Source: an uncultured Pelagibacteraceae bacterium (GTDB lineage: Bacteria; Pseudomonadota; Alphaproteobacteria; Pelagibacterales; Pelagibacteraceae). Taken from it: a stretch of DNA of 64,000 nucleotides. Below the pieces are notes generated by a model, which saw nothing but the letters and a program-made list of their open reading frames with translations, was not told the DNA's origin and did not search any database. The DNA lies in NCBI GenBank assembly GCA_902623975.1, contig CACNVR010000002.1, forward strand, positions 62,001-126,000, given 5' to 3'. This document shows positions 46,341-54,344 of this stretch, one piece after another. Each line of letters begins with the position of its first letter. Within the stretch, counting starts at the first letter, position 1. The translations under genes and the position numbers were made by a program.

Positions 46341-47330
46341 TTATCTGCCAATAGCAACCATCTTTTCTACCGACAGTCTTGCTTTATCAATAGTTTCTTG
46401 ATCCATAATAATTTCTCCAGTCTCATTTTCCAAACAATCTAAAATTTTTGGTAAAGTTATTTTTTTCATATGTGGACAGAGATTGCATGGCCTTATGAAT
46501 TCTACATTTGGGTTTTCAACTTGAATATTATCGCTCATTGAACATTCAGTGACCATCATTACTTTCTTTGGTTGATTATCTTTTACGTAATTTATCATTC
46601 CTGAAGTTGATCCAGCAAAGTCACTTGCTTTTATAACTTCTGGTGGGCACTCTGGGTGTGCAATTATTTTGATGCCTGGATTATTTTTTCTTATATTATT
46701 AATTTCATTTTCATTAAATTGATCATGAACTATACAAATGCCTTTCCAAGAAATTATTTCCACATCCGTTTGTGATGCAACATATTTTGCAAGATAGTCA
46801 TCTGGTAAAAAAATTACTTTTTTGACACCTAAAGATTTTACAATTTTAACTGCGTTGGCTGAAGTACAACACACATCAGTTTCTGCTTTCACATCAGCAG
46901 AGGTATTTACATAGGAGACAACAGGTACACCAGGATATTTTTCTTTTAATAGTCTAACATCTTTGCCTGTTATTGAGGAAGAAAGTGAGCATCCTGCATC
47001 CATATCAGGTAGCAAAACTTTTTTATTTGGACTCATCAACTTTGCTGTCTCAGCCATAAAGTGAACACCTGCCATCACAATTATATCTGCTGAAGTTTTT
47101 GAAGCTTCAACAGCAAGCGCCAAAGAGTCAGCTGAGAAATCAGCAATACCATGATAAATTTCTGGAGTTTGATAATTATGAGCTAGGATGACTGCATTTT
47201 TTACTTTTTTTAATTTATTAATTTTATGAATATATGGAGCATGAATTGACCATTCAATTTCAGGCATTACCTTTGAAATTTTTTGGTAAATTGGATCTGT
47301 TGCTTGCTTAACTTCTTGATTAAATTCCAT
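46341..47330 (-). CDS. nadA: Quinolinate synthase NadA
   Basis: NadA condenses iminoaspartate with DHAP to quinolinate using a 4Fe-4S cluster. The protein has AVILAHNYQTPEIYHG, MAGVHFMAETAKLMSP, PDMDAGCSLSSSI, and the cluster cysteines in the expected contexts: GCSLSS, ECPPEVIK or TECSMSDN, and CNLCPHM. The longest frame begins with TTG at 47345, but the ATG at 47330 gives a 329-residue protein with a typical N-terminus and is preferred. It is followed by nadC. Its start lies 57 bases from the tRNA-Leu gene, which is on the other strand. Confidence 0.93.
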   Translation of the reverse strand: MEFNQEVKQATDPIYQKISKVMPEIEWSIHAPYIHKINKLKKVKNAVILAHNYQTPEIYHGIADFSADSLALAVEASKTSADIIVMAGVHFMAETAKLMSPNKKVLLPDMDAGCSLSSSITGKDVRLLKEKYPGVPVVSYVNTSADVKAETDVCCTSANAVKIVKSLGVKKVIFLPDDYLAKYVASQTDVEIISWKGICIVHDQFNENEINNIRKNNPGIKIIAHPECPPEVIKASDFAGSTSGMINYVKDNQPKKVMMVTECSMSDNIQVENPNVEFIRPCNLCPHMKKITLPKILDCLENETGEIIMDQETIDKARLSVEKMVAIGR

Positions 47331-47386
47331 ATTAAAATTTATCAATTTGAAACCTGCTTGTCATTGATTTAATGTGGGTCATATTT

Positions 47387-47472
47387 GCGGCCATGCTGAA
47401 ATTGGTAGACAGGCACGGTTGAGGGCCGTGTGGACTCAGTCCATGAGAGTTCGAGTCTCTCTGGCCGCACCA
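47387..47472 (+). tRNA. tRNA-Leu (anticodon GAG)
   Basis: A full class II tRNA cloverleaf: acceptor GCGGCCA pairs with TGGCCGC, the anticodon stem CACGG/CCGTG encloses TTGAGGG (anticodon GAG), a long variable arm TGGACT...AGTCCA follows, and the T-arm is GAGAG-TTCGAGT-CTCTC. The CCA end is encoded (47470-47472). GAG reads CTC/CTT leucine codons. It sits alone between divergent nadA and convergent ygfZ. Confidence 0.96.
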
Positions 47473-47477
47473 AAAAC

Positions 47478-48365
47478 TTAAATTTTTAGCCATTCAGGTA
47501 AAAAAATTTTAAATGTGCCATTTTTTGATTTAAGTGTTTGATTTTTATCAAAATTTTTATCAAGAAATTTTACTAATGCAAAAGGGTAATTGTCATTAAT
47601 TAGGACCTTGCCGATTTCAATATCATTACAATAAATTTTTTCATCTTCAGCAAGTTTACCGTCAATCATTTGAATAGGCAGTAATCTTTTTGAAAGCTTA
47701 TTCTTGAGTTTTATTCTGGCGGTATTTTCTTGACCAACATAACAACCCTTTTTAAAGTCTATTCCATTAAGTTCCTCATAATTACATTCGATACCAAACA
47801 ACTTATTTTTTAATTTATTCAAATTTTTTGGAACAATTCCAAGTTTATGACTTTGATCATAATAGTTTTCAATTTTATCGTTTTTTAAATTCAATTTTTT
47901 GAGTGATAAATATAATTTCTCTAAATTTATAATTAATCTAGCTCCTAATGCTCTATTTCTTGGATCTAAAATTACAGGATCCTCTCTATATCTAATAGTA
48001 AAACCCAGAGTATCTTTCGATCCATCAATTGTTAGATATTTTTCATACCCAAAACTTGCAACCACGAATTCGTTGCTTAAATTGAGAATTTCAACCTTTG
48101 ATCTAATTTTATACAGTTTTAGTTGATTAAAAATTTCTTCAGATTGTGTTTTTTCGCAATCAATAAAATAACCCGATTTATGTTTTACAATAATGAATTC
48201 ATATAAAAACTTTCCTTGGGGTGTCAACAATGATGCAAAACAGCTAGAGTTATTAGTTACTTTATTTATGTCATTACTAATTAGATTTTGTAAAAAATTT
48301 TTTGCATCTAAACCGTGGACATAAAGAATGGCCCTATCTTCTAATATATAAACACTATTTTTCAT
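47478..48365 (-). CDS. ygfZ: Folate-binding protein YgfZ (GcvT-like)
   Basis: YgfZ is a folate-binding protein that helps build or repair Fe-S enzymes such as the tRNA modifier MiaB. The 295-residue product has the GcvT-like fold and the diagnostic motif KKGCYVGQENTAR (family K-G-C-Y-x-G-Q-E) at about residue 205. The N-terminal RAILYVHGLDAKNFLQNLIS, shown here as VHGLDAKNFLQNLIS, also fits. It ends 5 bases from the tRNA-Leu gene and is divergent from the dihydroorotase gene. Confidence 0.92.
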   Translation of the reverse strand: MKNSVYILEDRAILYVHGLDAKNFLQNLISNDINKVTNNSSCFASLLTPQGKFLYEFIIVKHKSGYFIDCEKTQSEEIFNQLKLYKIRSKVEILNLSNEFVVASFGYEKYLTIDGSKDTLGFTIRYREDPVILDPRNRALGARLIINLEKLYLSLKKLNLKNDKIENYYDQSHKLGIVPKNLNKLKNKLFGIECNYEELNGIDFKKGCYVGQENTARIKLKNKLSKRLLPIQMIDGKLAEDEKIYCNDIEIGKVLINDNYPFALVKFLDKNFDKNQTLKSKNGTFKIFLPEWLKI

Positions 48366-48408
48366 ATTTGATTGATACCTAATTTTAATATAAGTACTTT
48401 TCTTTAAA

Positions 48409-49716
48409 ATGTTAGATCTAATAATAAAAAATGGAAAGTGTTATATTGATGGTGAGCTAAAAGAAGCAGATGTTTCGGTTAAAGATGGAAAAATTCTAAA
48501 TATTGGCCAAATTTCTGATGATGCAAAAAATTTAATTGATGCAAAAGGTCTTACCGTTCTCCCTGGATGTATAGATACTCAAACTCATTTTAGAGAACCA
48601 GGTTCTACTGATACTGAAGATCTTCATTCAGGAAGTCGCGCTGCTGTTGCAGGAGGTATAACAGCTGTGTTCGAAATGCCAAATACAAATCCACCAACTT
48701 CAAATAAAAAAGAATTTCAAAGAAAATTAGATTTAGCTAAAAATAGAATGTATTGTAATTATGCTTTTTATTTTGGTGCAACAGCCGATAATGCAGATGA
48801 TTTAGCATCGTTGAAGGATTTAGAGGGATGTTGTGGCATAAAACTTTTTGCTGGATCCTCTACAGGAAATCTTTTAGTTGCAGATGAAAAAGATATTGAA
48901 AAAGTATTTCAAAATAGTTCTAAAGTAGTTGCAGTTCACTCAGAAGATGAAGAAATTTTAAACCAAAATAAAAAATTGATAAAGAAGGGAGATGTTCATT
49001 CGCACCCTACATGGAGAAGTGAGGAATGTGCTATGTCCTCTACGAGGAGAATAGTAAGATTAGCTGAGCAATATAACAAAAAAGCTCACGTTCTTCATAT
49101 TACCACAAAACAAGAAATTGATTTTTTATCTCAGCACAAAGGCAATATTACTTTTGAAATTACACCTCAGCATTTAACTATTTATGCTCCTGATTGTTAC
49201 GACAAACTTGGTACATATGCACAGATGAACCCTCCGTTAAGGGACAAATCTCACTATGATAGATTATGGTATGCAGTTAGAAATAATCTTAATGATACAA
49301 TTGGATCTGATCATGCACCACATTTAAAAAAGAATAAGGATAAAGAGTACCCTGGCTCACCATCTGGAATGCCAGGCGTTCAAACTTTAATGCCAGTTAT
49401 GCTTAATCATATAAATGAGGAAAGATTATCACTTAATCAATTAATGAATTTAGTATGTGAAAACCCTGTTAAAATTTTTGGAATTAAGAATAAAGGATTT
49501 ATTAAAGTAGGTTTTGATGCAGACTTTACTATTGTTGATATGAATAAAAAAATTGTTATTAAAAATGAAAATATTGAGAGTAAATGTGGATGGTCACCAT
49601 TTGATGGATATGAATTTAAAGGAACACCAGTTTCAACTATTATTGCGGGTAAAATTAAAATGAGAGATGGTAAAATTTTAGGAGATCCAGAGGGAACTCC
49701 TTTACAATTTAATTGA
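48409..49716 (+). CDS. pyrC: Dihydroorotase (QxH variant of the metal site)
   Basis: Dihydroorotase closes the pyrimidine ring by converting carbamoyl-aspartate to dihydroorotate. The 435-residue amidohydrolase has the lysine for the bridging carbamate in CGIKLFAGSSTG, metal histidines in AVHSEDEE and HVLHITTK, and the catalytic Asp in GSDHAPH. The first metal motif, normally DxHxHxRxPG, reads DTQTHFREPG: Asp56, Gln58, His60. I recall similar QxH forms in some alphaproteobacterial dihydroorotases, so this is probably a subfamily trait. A related amidohydrolase such as allantoinase cannot be wholly excluded. Its end overlaps the convergent SMR gene by 8 bases. Confidence 0.87.
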   Translation: MLDLIIKNGKCYIDGELKEADVSVKDGKILNIGQISDDAKNLIDAKGLTVLPGCIDTQTHFREPGSTDTEDLHSGSRAAVAGGITAVFEMPNTNPPTSNKKEFQRKLDLAKNRMYCNYAFYFGATADNADDLASLKDLEGCCGIKLFAGSSTGNLLVADEKDIEKVFQNSSKVVAVHSEDEEILNQNKKLIKKGDVHSHPTWRSEECAMSSTRRIVRLAEQYNKKAHVLHITTKQEIDFLSQHKGNITFEITPQHLTIYAPDCYDKLGTYAQMNPPLRDKSHYDRLWYAVRNNLNDTIGSDHAPHLKKNKDKEYPGSPSGMPGVQTLMPVMLNHINEERLSLNQLMNLVCENPVKIFGIKNKGFIKVGFDADFTIVDMNKKIVIKNENIESKCGWSPFDGYEFKGTPVSTIIAGKIKMRDGKILGDPEGTPLQFN

Positions 49717-50041
49717 TTTTACCAGTAAAGGTATTTACTAAAACAACACCAATAACAATTAAGAATAATCCTAATATTGCTTGCCAAGCTAATGTTTGTT
49801 TGAAAAAAATGTAACCCAATATTGCTATAGTAAATATCCCAAGACCACTCCAAGTAGCATAGACTATAGCTATTGGAAGTTTGTTCACAACAAAAGTAAG
49901 TAAATAAAAAGCAGTTAAATAAAATATTGTAAGTAAACTTGTTGGAACCAATTTAGTAAAGTTTTGTGAAACTGGTAAGAGCATAGTACCAGCAACTTCA
50001 CAAAAAATTGCTCCTATTAAAAATAAGTAAGTTTTAAGCAC
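49709..50041 (-). CDS. Small multidrug resistance (SMR) family transporter
   Basis: The 110-residue, four-helix protein has the SMR landmarks: the membrane-embedded glutamate in FCEVAGTMLL (Glu15), the helix 3 motif VYATWSGLG and GYIFFKQTL. SMR proteins act as antiparallel dimers that exchange cationic compounds, or guanidinium in the Gdx subgroup, for protons; substrate class is not decided here. It overlaps the end of convergent pyrC by 8 bases and the preceding prpE gene on its own strand by 8. Confidence 0.9.
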   Translation of the reverse strand: MLKTYLFLIGAIFCEVAGTMLLPVSQNFTKLVPTSLLTIFYLTAFYLLTFVVNKLPIAIVYATWSGLGIFTIAILGYIFFKQTLAWQAILGLFLIVIGVVLVNTFTGKIN

Positions 50042-51935
50042 TTTTTAAGATATTATTTTTTATAAGATCCTCTTTTATTTCATCAAGAATAGCAGGATCA
50101 TCGATTGTTGGAGGCATTTTGTATTCAACATTGTCAGCAATTTTTCTTATTGTTCCTCTTAAAATTTTACCAGATCTTGTTTTAGGAAGTCTTTTAATAA
50201 CAATTGCAACTTTAAATGCTGCAACTGGACCAATTTTTTCTCTAACCATTTTAATACATTCTTTTGAGATGGTATCATCATCTTTTTCTACTCCAGCTTT
50301 GAGCACTATTAATCCAATTGGTAACTGACCTTTTAATTTATCAGCTATACCAAGCACCGCACATTCAGCAACGGATTGATGTTCTGACAAAACTTCTTCT
50401 ATAGCGCCTGTTGACAATCTGTGACCGGCAACATTGATAATGTCATCAGTTCTAGACATAATCCAGATGTAACCATCTTCATCAATGTGACCAGCGTCAT
50501 AGGTTTGATAATAGCCTTCATAATTTGACATATAATTTTCTTTATATCTTTGATCTGCATTCCAGAGTGTTGGAAAAGTTCCTGGTGGCAAAGGTAACTT
50601 CACTACAATATCTCCCATTTCATTTGGTTTAGCTAACGTCTGATCTGATTTGATAATTTTTACATCGTAGCCGGGAACCGCTTTACAGGCTGAACCATAT
50701 TTAGTTTTCATCATTTCTATTCCGGTACAATTTGAACTAATCGCCCAACTAGTTTCGGTTTGCCACCAGTGGTCAATTACTGGAACTTTTAATAAATTTT
50801 CTGCCCACTTAATAGTATCTGGATCTGCTCGTTCCCCTGCAAGAAAAAGACTTTCAAATTTGCTAAGATCATACTTTGAAAAAAATTTTCCCTCAGGATC
50901 TTCTTTTTTAATAGCTCTAAAAGCTGTTGGTGCTGTGAATAAAGATTTAACTTTATAATCAGAAATGATTTTCCAAAAAGCTCCAGCATCAGGAGTTCCT
51001 ACAGGCTTACCTTCAAACAACACAGTAGTACATCCTTTGAATAATGGAGCATAAACAATGTAGGAATGACCGACGATCCAACCAATATCACTTGCTGACC
51101 ACCAAATATCGTCCGCATCAATGTTATAAATATTTTTCATCGTCCATTTTAATGCAACGATGTGGCCACCAATATCTCTGACGATACCTTTTGGCGTTCC
51201 AGTGGTGCCTGATGTATAAAGTATGTAAGCAAATTCATTTGAATTCATTTCAACACAATCAGTATCTTTGGTATTAGCATGTGCTTCATCCCAACTAATC
51301 TCCATTGGAGCACTTAATTTAACTTCATGATCTTTCCTTTGAAATAAAATCATCTTACTAATTTTATGTTTAGCTTGTTTAATAGCTTCATCTACTAGAG
51401 GTTTATATTCAACAGTTCGCCCAGGTTCAAAGCCACAGGATGCAGTGACTAAAAGTTTTGCTTTACTATCATCAATTCTGCTTGCAAGTTCATTTGAAGC
51501 AAAACCGCCGAACACGACTGAGTGTATGGCACCAATTCTTGCACAAGCAAGCATTGCAACAACTGCTTCAGGGATCATTGGCATATAAATTATTACTCGA
51601 TCCCCTTTATTGACACCTTGATCCTTAAGTGCGCCTGCAAACTTTGATACTTTTGATCTCAATTGTTCATAAGTGAATTTGCTTTTGTTTCCAGTAATAG
51701 GGCTATCGTAAATTAAAGCAATTTTATTACCTTTGCCTTGGTCAATATGAAAGTCTAAGGCGTTGTAACATGTGTTTGTAACCCCATCTTCGTACCATTT
51801 ATAAAAAGGAGGATTTGATTTATTTAAAATTTTGTTAGGTTTTTTAAACCAAAAGATATCATCAGAGGCTTTTTTCCAAAAATCCTCAGGATTTTTTATG
51901 GATTGGTCATAAATTTGTGTAAATTTGCCTGACAT
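50034..51935 (-). CDS. prpE: Propionyl-CoA synthetase (acyl-CoA synthetase)
   Basis: The 633-residue AMP-forming ligase activates a short acid to its CoA thioester. It has an N-terminal ACAS domain (NPPFYKWYEDG and NTCYNALDFHID are PrpE-like), the P-loop YTSGTTGTPKGIVRD, DIGWIVGHSYIVYAPL, the adenylate region WWQTETSW and the C-terminal catalytic lysine in KTRSGKILRG. These N-terminal motifs favour PrpE over acetyl-CoA synthetase; acetate as a substrate is possible. No other propionate pathway gene is nearby. Confidence 0.88.
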   Translation of the reverse strand: MSGKFTQIYDQSIKNPEDFWKKASDDIFWFKKPNKILNKSNPPFYKWYEDGVTNTCYNALDFHIDQGKGNKIALIYDSPITGNKSKFTYEQLRSKVSKFAGALKDQGVNKGDRVIIYMPMIPEAVVAMLACARIGAIHSVVFGGFASNELASRIDDSKAKLLVTASCGFEPGRTVEYKPLVDEAIKQAKHKISKMILFQRKDHEVKLSAPMEISWDEAHANTKDTDCVEMNSNEFAYILYTSGTTGTPKGIVRDIGGHIVALKWTMKNIYNIDADDIWWSASDIGWIVGHSYIVYAPLFKGCTTVLFEGKPVGTPDAGAFWKIISDYKVKSLFTAPTAFRAIKKEDPEGKFFSKYDLSKFESLFLAGERADPDTIKWAENLLKVPVIDHWWQTETSWAISSNCTGIEMMKTKYGSACKAVPGYDVKIIKSDQTLAKPNEMGDIVVKLPLPPGTFPTLWNADQRYKENYMSNYEGYYQTYDAGHIDEDGYIWIMSRTDDIINVAGHRLSTGAIEEVLSEHQSVAECAVLGIADKLKGQLPIGLIVLKAGVEKDDDTISKECIKMVREKIGPVAAFKVAIVIKRLPKTRSGKILRGTIRKIADNVEYKMPPTIDDPAILDEIKEDLIKNNILKSA

Positions 51936-52081
51936 TAGTTTTTTGATTCGATGGTTACCATTTTTTCGATTTTTAAAGTATAAATTGTATTTAATTTCAA
52001 AAAGTAAGTAAAATCAATGGTTATTAGTGTTATTTTAGTCTTCTAATAACTCATATAATTTGGTATCTAACGCAGATCTTT

Positions 52082-52099
52082 GCTTAGGGATGCCTAAGC
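52082..52099 (+). promoter_or_regulatory. Leader hairpin of the proteorhodopsin mRNA
   Basis: A perfect stem-loop: GCTTAGG, loop GATG, CCTAAGC. It lies about 50 bases before the rhodopsin ATG and inside the predicted transcript. It could stabilise the mRNA or act as a protein or RNA binding site. No T-run follows, so it is not an intrinsic terminator. Confidence 0.65.
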
Positions 52100-52117
52100 T
52101 TAGTTTATATAAACTAA
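52100..52117 (+). promoter_or_regulatory. 18-base perfect palindrome in the proteorhodopsin leader
   Basis: TTAGTTTAT followed at once by ATAAACTAA is a perfect dyad and directly abuts the leader hairpin. With no loop, it suits a dimeric DNA-binding protein (operator) better than an RNA hairpin. Alternatively it contains a TATATA-like -10 for a second, nearer promoter. Confidence 0.5.
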
Positions 52118-52131
52118 TAAGTAAAAACTAA

Positions 52132-52142
52132 CTAAAGAGGGA
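52132..52142 (+). promoter_or_regulatory. Strong ribosome binding site of the proteorhodopsin gene
   Basis: AAAGAGGGAG ends eight bases before the ATG at 52150. It is the best Shine-Dalgarno site in the window and fits high expression of a membrane proton pump. Confidence 0.75.
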
Positions 52143-52149
52143 GTTTTTT

Positions 52150-52923
52150 ATGAAAAAACTTAAATTGTTTGCTCTTACTGTTGCAGCATTAATTGGTGTG
52201 ACTGGTGTAGCAAACGCAGCATCTGCTACAATGTTAGCTCAAGATGACTTCGTTGGGATATCTTTTTGGATAATCTCAATGGGTATGTTGGCTGCTACAG
52301 CGTTCTTCTTTATGGAGAGAAACACTGTTGCTCCTGGCTGGAAAACGTCAGTAACTGTTGCAGGTCTTGTAACTGGTATTGCTTTCATTCATTACATGTA
52401 CATGAGAGAAGTATGGGTAATGACTGGCGATTCACCAACAGTATATAGATATATTGACTGGTTAATTACTGTGCCATTACAGATGATAGAATTCTATTTA
52501 ATTCTAGTAGCTGTAAGAAAAGCAAACTCTGGAATTTTCTGGAGATTGTTAATCGGTTCATTAGTAATGTTAATCGGTGGATATTTAGGAGAAGCAGGAT
52601 ACATCAACGCTACACTTGGATTCGTAATCGGTATGGCTGGATGGATCTACATTCTTTATGAAATATTCTCAGGTGAAGCTGGAAAAGCTGCTGCTAAGAG
52701 CGGAAATAAAGCTCTAGTAACTGCGTTCGGTGCGATGAGAATGATCGTAACAGTTGGTTGGGCTATTTACCCATTAGGTTACATTTTTGGTTACCTAACA
52801 GGAGGAGTAGACGCTAACTCACTAAACGTAGTATACAACTTAGCTGACTTTATAAACAAAATTGCATTCGGTCTAGTAATCTGGGCTGCTGCAGTAAGTT
52901 CAGCTGGTGCAAGAAGCAGATAA
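52150..52923 (+). CDS. Proteorhodopsin, blue-absorbing type
   Basis: Proteorhodopsin is a seven-helix retinal protein that pumps protons outward in light. The 257-residue precursor has a signal peptide (residues 1-23, ending VANA). Key residues, with the green reference numbering in parentheses, are His81 (75), Asp103 (97, proton acceptor), Gln111 (105), Glu114 (108, proton donor) and Lys237 (231, retinal Schiff base) in INKIAFG. Acceptor and donor are both present, so it should pump. Gln at the 105 position is the known blue-tuning residue, as in open-ocean types. Codon use looks different from neighbours, with more C- and G-ending codons in the second half. No retinal-synthesis gene is in the window. 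Confidence 0.97.
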   Translation: MKKLKLFALTVAALIGVTGVANAASATMLAQDDFVGISFWIISMGMLAATAFFFMERNTVAPGWKTSVTVAGLVTGIAFIHYMYMREVWVMTGDSPTVYRYIDWLITVPLQMIEFYLILVAVRKANSGIFWRLLIGSLVMLIGGYLGEAGYINATLGFVIGMAGWIYILYEIFSGEAGKAAAKSGNKALVTAFGAMRMIVTVGWAIYPLGYIFGYLTGGVDANSLNVVYNLADFINKIAFGLVIWAAAVSSAGARSR

Positions 52924-52943
52924 TTACTATTTAAATTAAATTT

Positions 52944-52984
52944 ATAGGGCGAGTATGTTTGACATACTTGCCCTATTTTTTTTT
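52944..52984 (+). terminator. Intrinsic terminator after proteorhodopsin
   Basis: A 14-pair stem (52944-52957 with 52963-52976, one G-T pair) with loop TTTGA is followed by nine T residues. It is the strongest Rho-independent terminator in the window, and it separates the rhodopsin transcript from the ferredoxin gene. Confidence 0.92.
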
Positions 52985-53001
52985 ATACCTATATTCAATC
53001 A

Positions 53002-53322
53002 ATGCCTAAAATAAATTATATCACACACGATAATCAAAATTATACTATTGAAGTTGCTAATGGTCTTACTGTAATGGAGGGGGCAGTTCAAAATGACGTA
53101 CCTGGAATAGATGCTGATTGTGGTGGCGGTATGGCGTGTGCAACTTGCCATGTTTATGTCAAAGAAGACTGGTTTAATAAACTTCCAAAAAAAGAAGATG
53201 GAGAGGAAGATATGTTAGATATGGCGTTTGAACCAAAAAAGAATAGTCGATTAAGTTGTCAAATAATAGTTTCTGATGAATTAGATGGTCTTACTGTCAA
53301 TATTCCATCTAAACAAGGATAA
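53002..53322 (+). CDS. 2Fe-2S ferredoxin, adrenodoxin/ISC type
   Basis: A 106-residue soluble electron carrier. The cluster cysteines follow the vertebrate/ISC-type spacing in [17 protein letters not shown], with the fourth in RLSCQIIV; the acidic [13 protein letters not shown] stretch is the partner-binding region. A ferredoxin reductase gene begins 2 bases after the stop, so the two probably form a pair. Its own start lies just after the rhodopsin terminator. Confidence 0.93.
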   Translation: MPKINYITHDNQNYTIEVANGLTVMEGAVQNDVPGIDADCGGGMACATCHVYVKEDWFNKLPKKEDGEEDMLDMAFEPKKNSRLSCQIIVSDELDGLTVNIPSKQG

Positions 53323-53324
53323 CT

Positions 53325-54344
53325 ATGAAAAAAACTGATGCATTAATCATTGGAGCAGGGCCGACAGGATTATTTACTGCTCATCAGCTAAAATTAATTG
53401 GACTTGATTGTGAGATAGTTGATAACTTAGACAAAATTGGTGGACAATGTATTGAGCTTTATCCTGATAAACCAATATATGACATTCCAGCTATACCACA
53501 GTGCACAGGTGAAGAATTAACTAATAATTTAATTAATCAAATAAAACCTTTTAATATTAAATTTCACTTAGGTGAAAGAGTGAATGAGGTAAAAAAAGAA
53601 GCAGATAACTGGAATGTTAAAACAAGTAACGGTACAACATTTCAAACTCCAAATGTGATTATTGCTGGTGGTGTTGGCTCATTTGAACCAAGAAAATTTC
53701 CTGTAAAAGAGTGTGAAAAATTTGAAAATCAATCAGTATTTTATTCAATTAAAGATAAAAAGATGTTTGAAGGTAAAACTGTTAGCATTTTTGGTGGTGG
53801 TGATAGCGCTTTAGATTGGGCGGTTGAATTGTCAAAAAATTCAAAAGTAAATCTAATTCATAGAAGAGATGAATTTAGAGGAGCACAAGCAACTGTAGAT
53901 AAGGTGCATGAGCTAGCAAAAGAGGGAAAAATAAATCTTTTTACCAAATATCAAATGACCGCGATAAAGGGCGAAAATAAATTAGAAAGCATAGATATCA
54001 AAAGTGACGATAAAGAATTTAAAACACTAAAAACTGATTATGTATTAGGTTTCTTTGGTTTAATTATGCAGCTTGGTCCCATAGCTAATTGGGGACTTAA
54101 CATTGATAAAAAAACTATAGAAGTTGATACAGAAAAATTTGAAACTAACCAAAAAGGTATTTATGCTGTGGGTGATATATGCAGCTATCCTGGGAAATTG
54201 AAATTAATTCTTTCAGGTTTTCACGAGGGTGCTTTAGCAGCAAGAGCTTGCTTTAAATTAGCAAGGCCAAATGAGAAATATCGATTTGAATTTACAACTT
54301 CATCAAAAACTATCAAAGAGCGTCTTGGTGTAAAAAGTGATTGA
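53325..54344 (+). CDS. Ferredoxin--NADP reductase, thioredoxin-reductase-like type
   Basis: The 339-residue flavoprotein has the FAD loop IIGAGPTGLFTAHQL, a second nucleotide loop IFGGGDSALDWAVEL, IHRRDEFRGAQAT, and the C-terminal YAVGDICSYPGKLKLIL. It lacks the CxxC active site of thioredoxin reductase; the matching region reads GGQCIELYPDKPIYDIP, shown here as GGQCIELYPDKP. It is therefore the TrxR-like FNR class, which exchanges electrons between NADPH and ferredoxin. Genomes often list it as thioredoxin reductase. It pairs with the preceding ferredoxin. Confidence 0.92.
   Translation: MKKTDALIIGAGPTGLFTAHQLKLIGLDCEIVDNLDKIGGQCIELYPDKPIYDIPAIPQCTGEELTNNLINQIKPFNIKFHLGERVNEVKKEADNWNVKTSNGTTFQTPNVIIAGGVGSFEPRKFPVKECEKFENQSVFYSIKDKKMFEGKTVSIFGGGDSALDWAVELSKNSKVNLIHRRDEFRGAQATVDKVHELAKEGKINLFTKYQMTAIKGENKLESIDIKSDDKEFKTLKTDYVLGFFGLIMQLGPIANWGLNIDKKTIEVDTEKFETNQKGIYAVGDICSYPGKLKLILSGFHEGALAARACFKLARPNEKYRFEFTTSSKTIKERLGVKSD

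Larger units (their letters stand above)
51936..52149 (+). promoter_or_regulatory. Proteorhodopsin promoter and leader region
   Basis: This 214-base gap between divergent prpE and the rhodopsin gene holds a consensus TATAAT at 52054-52059 without a good -35. It also has a 7-base inverted repeat TTATTAG...CTAATAA (52021-52027 and 52043-52049) just upstream, a leader hairpin, an 18-base palindrome and a strong ribosome binding site. The predicted leader of about 84 bases is long compared with other genes in the window. No open frame of note is present. Confidence 0.6.

Noticed and set aside
52266-52448. 60-codon frame inside the proteorhodopsin gene in another frame
   Set aside because: Shadow of a strongly conserved membrane protein; no independent signal.
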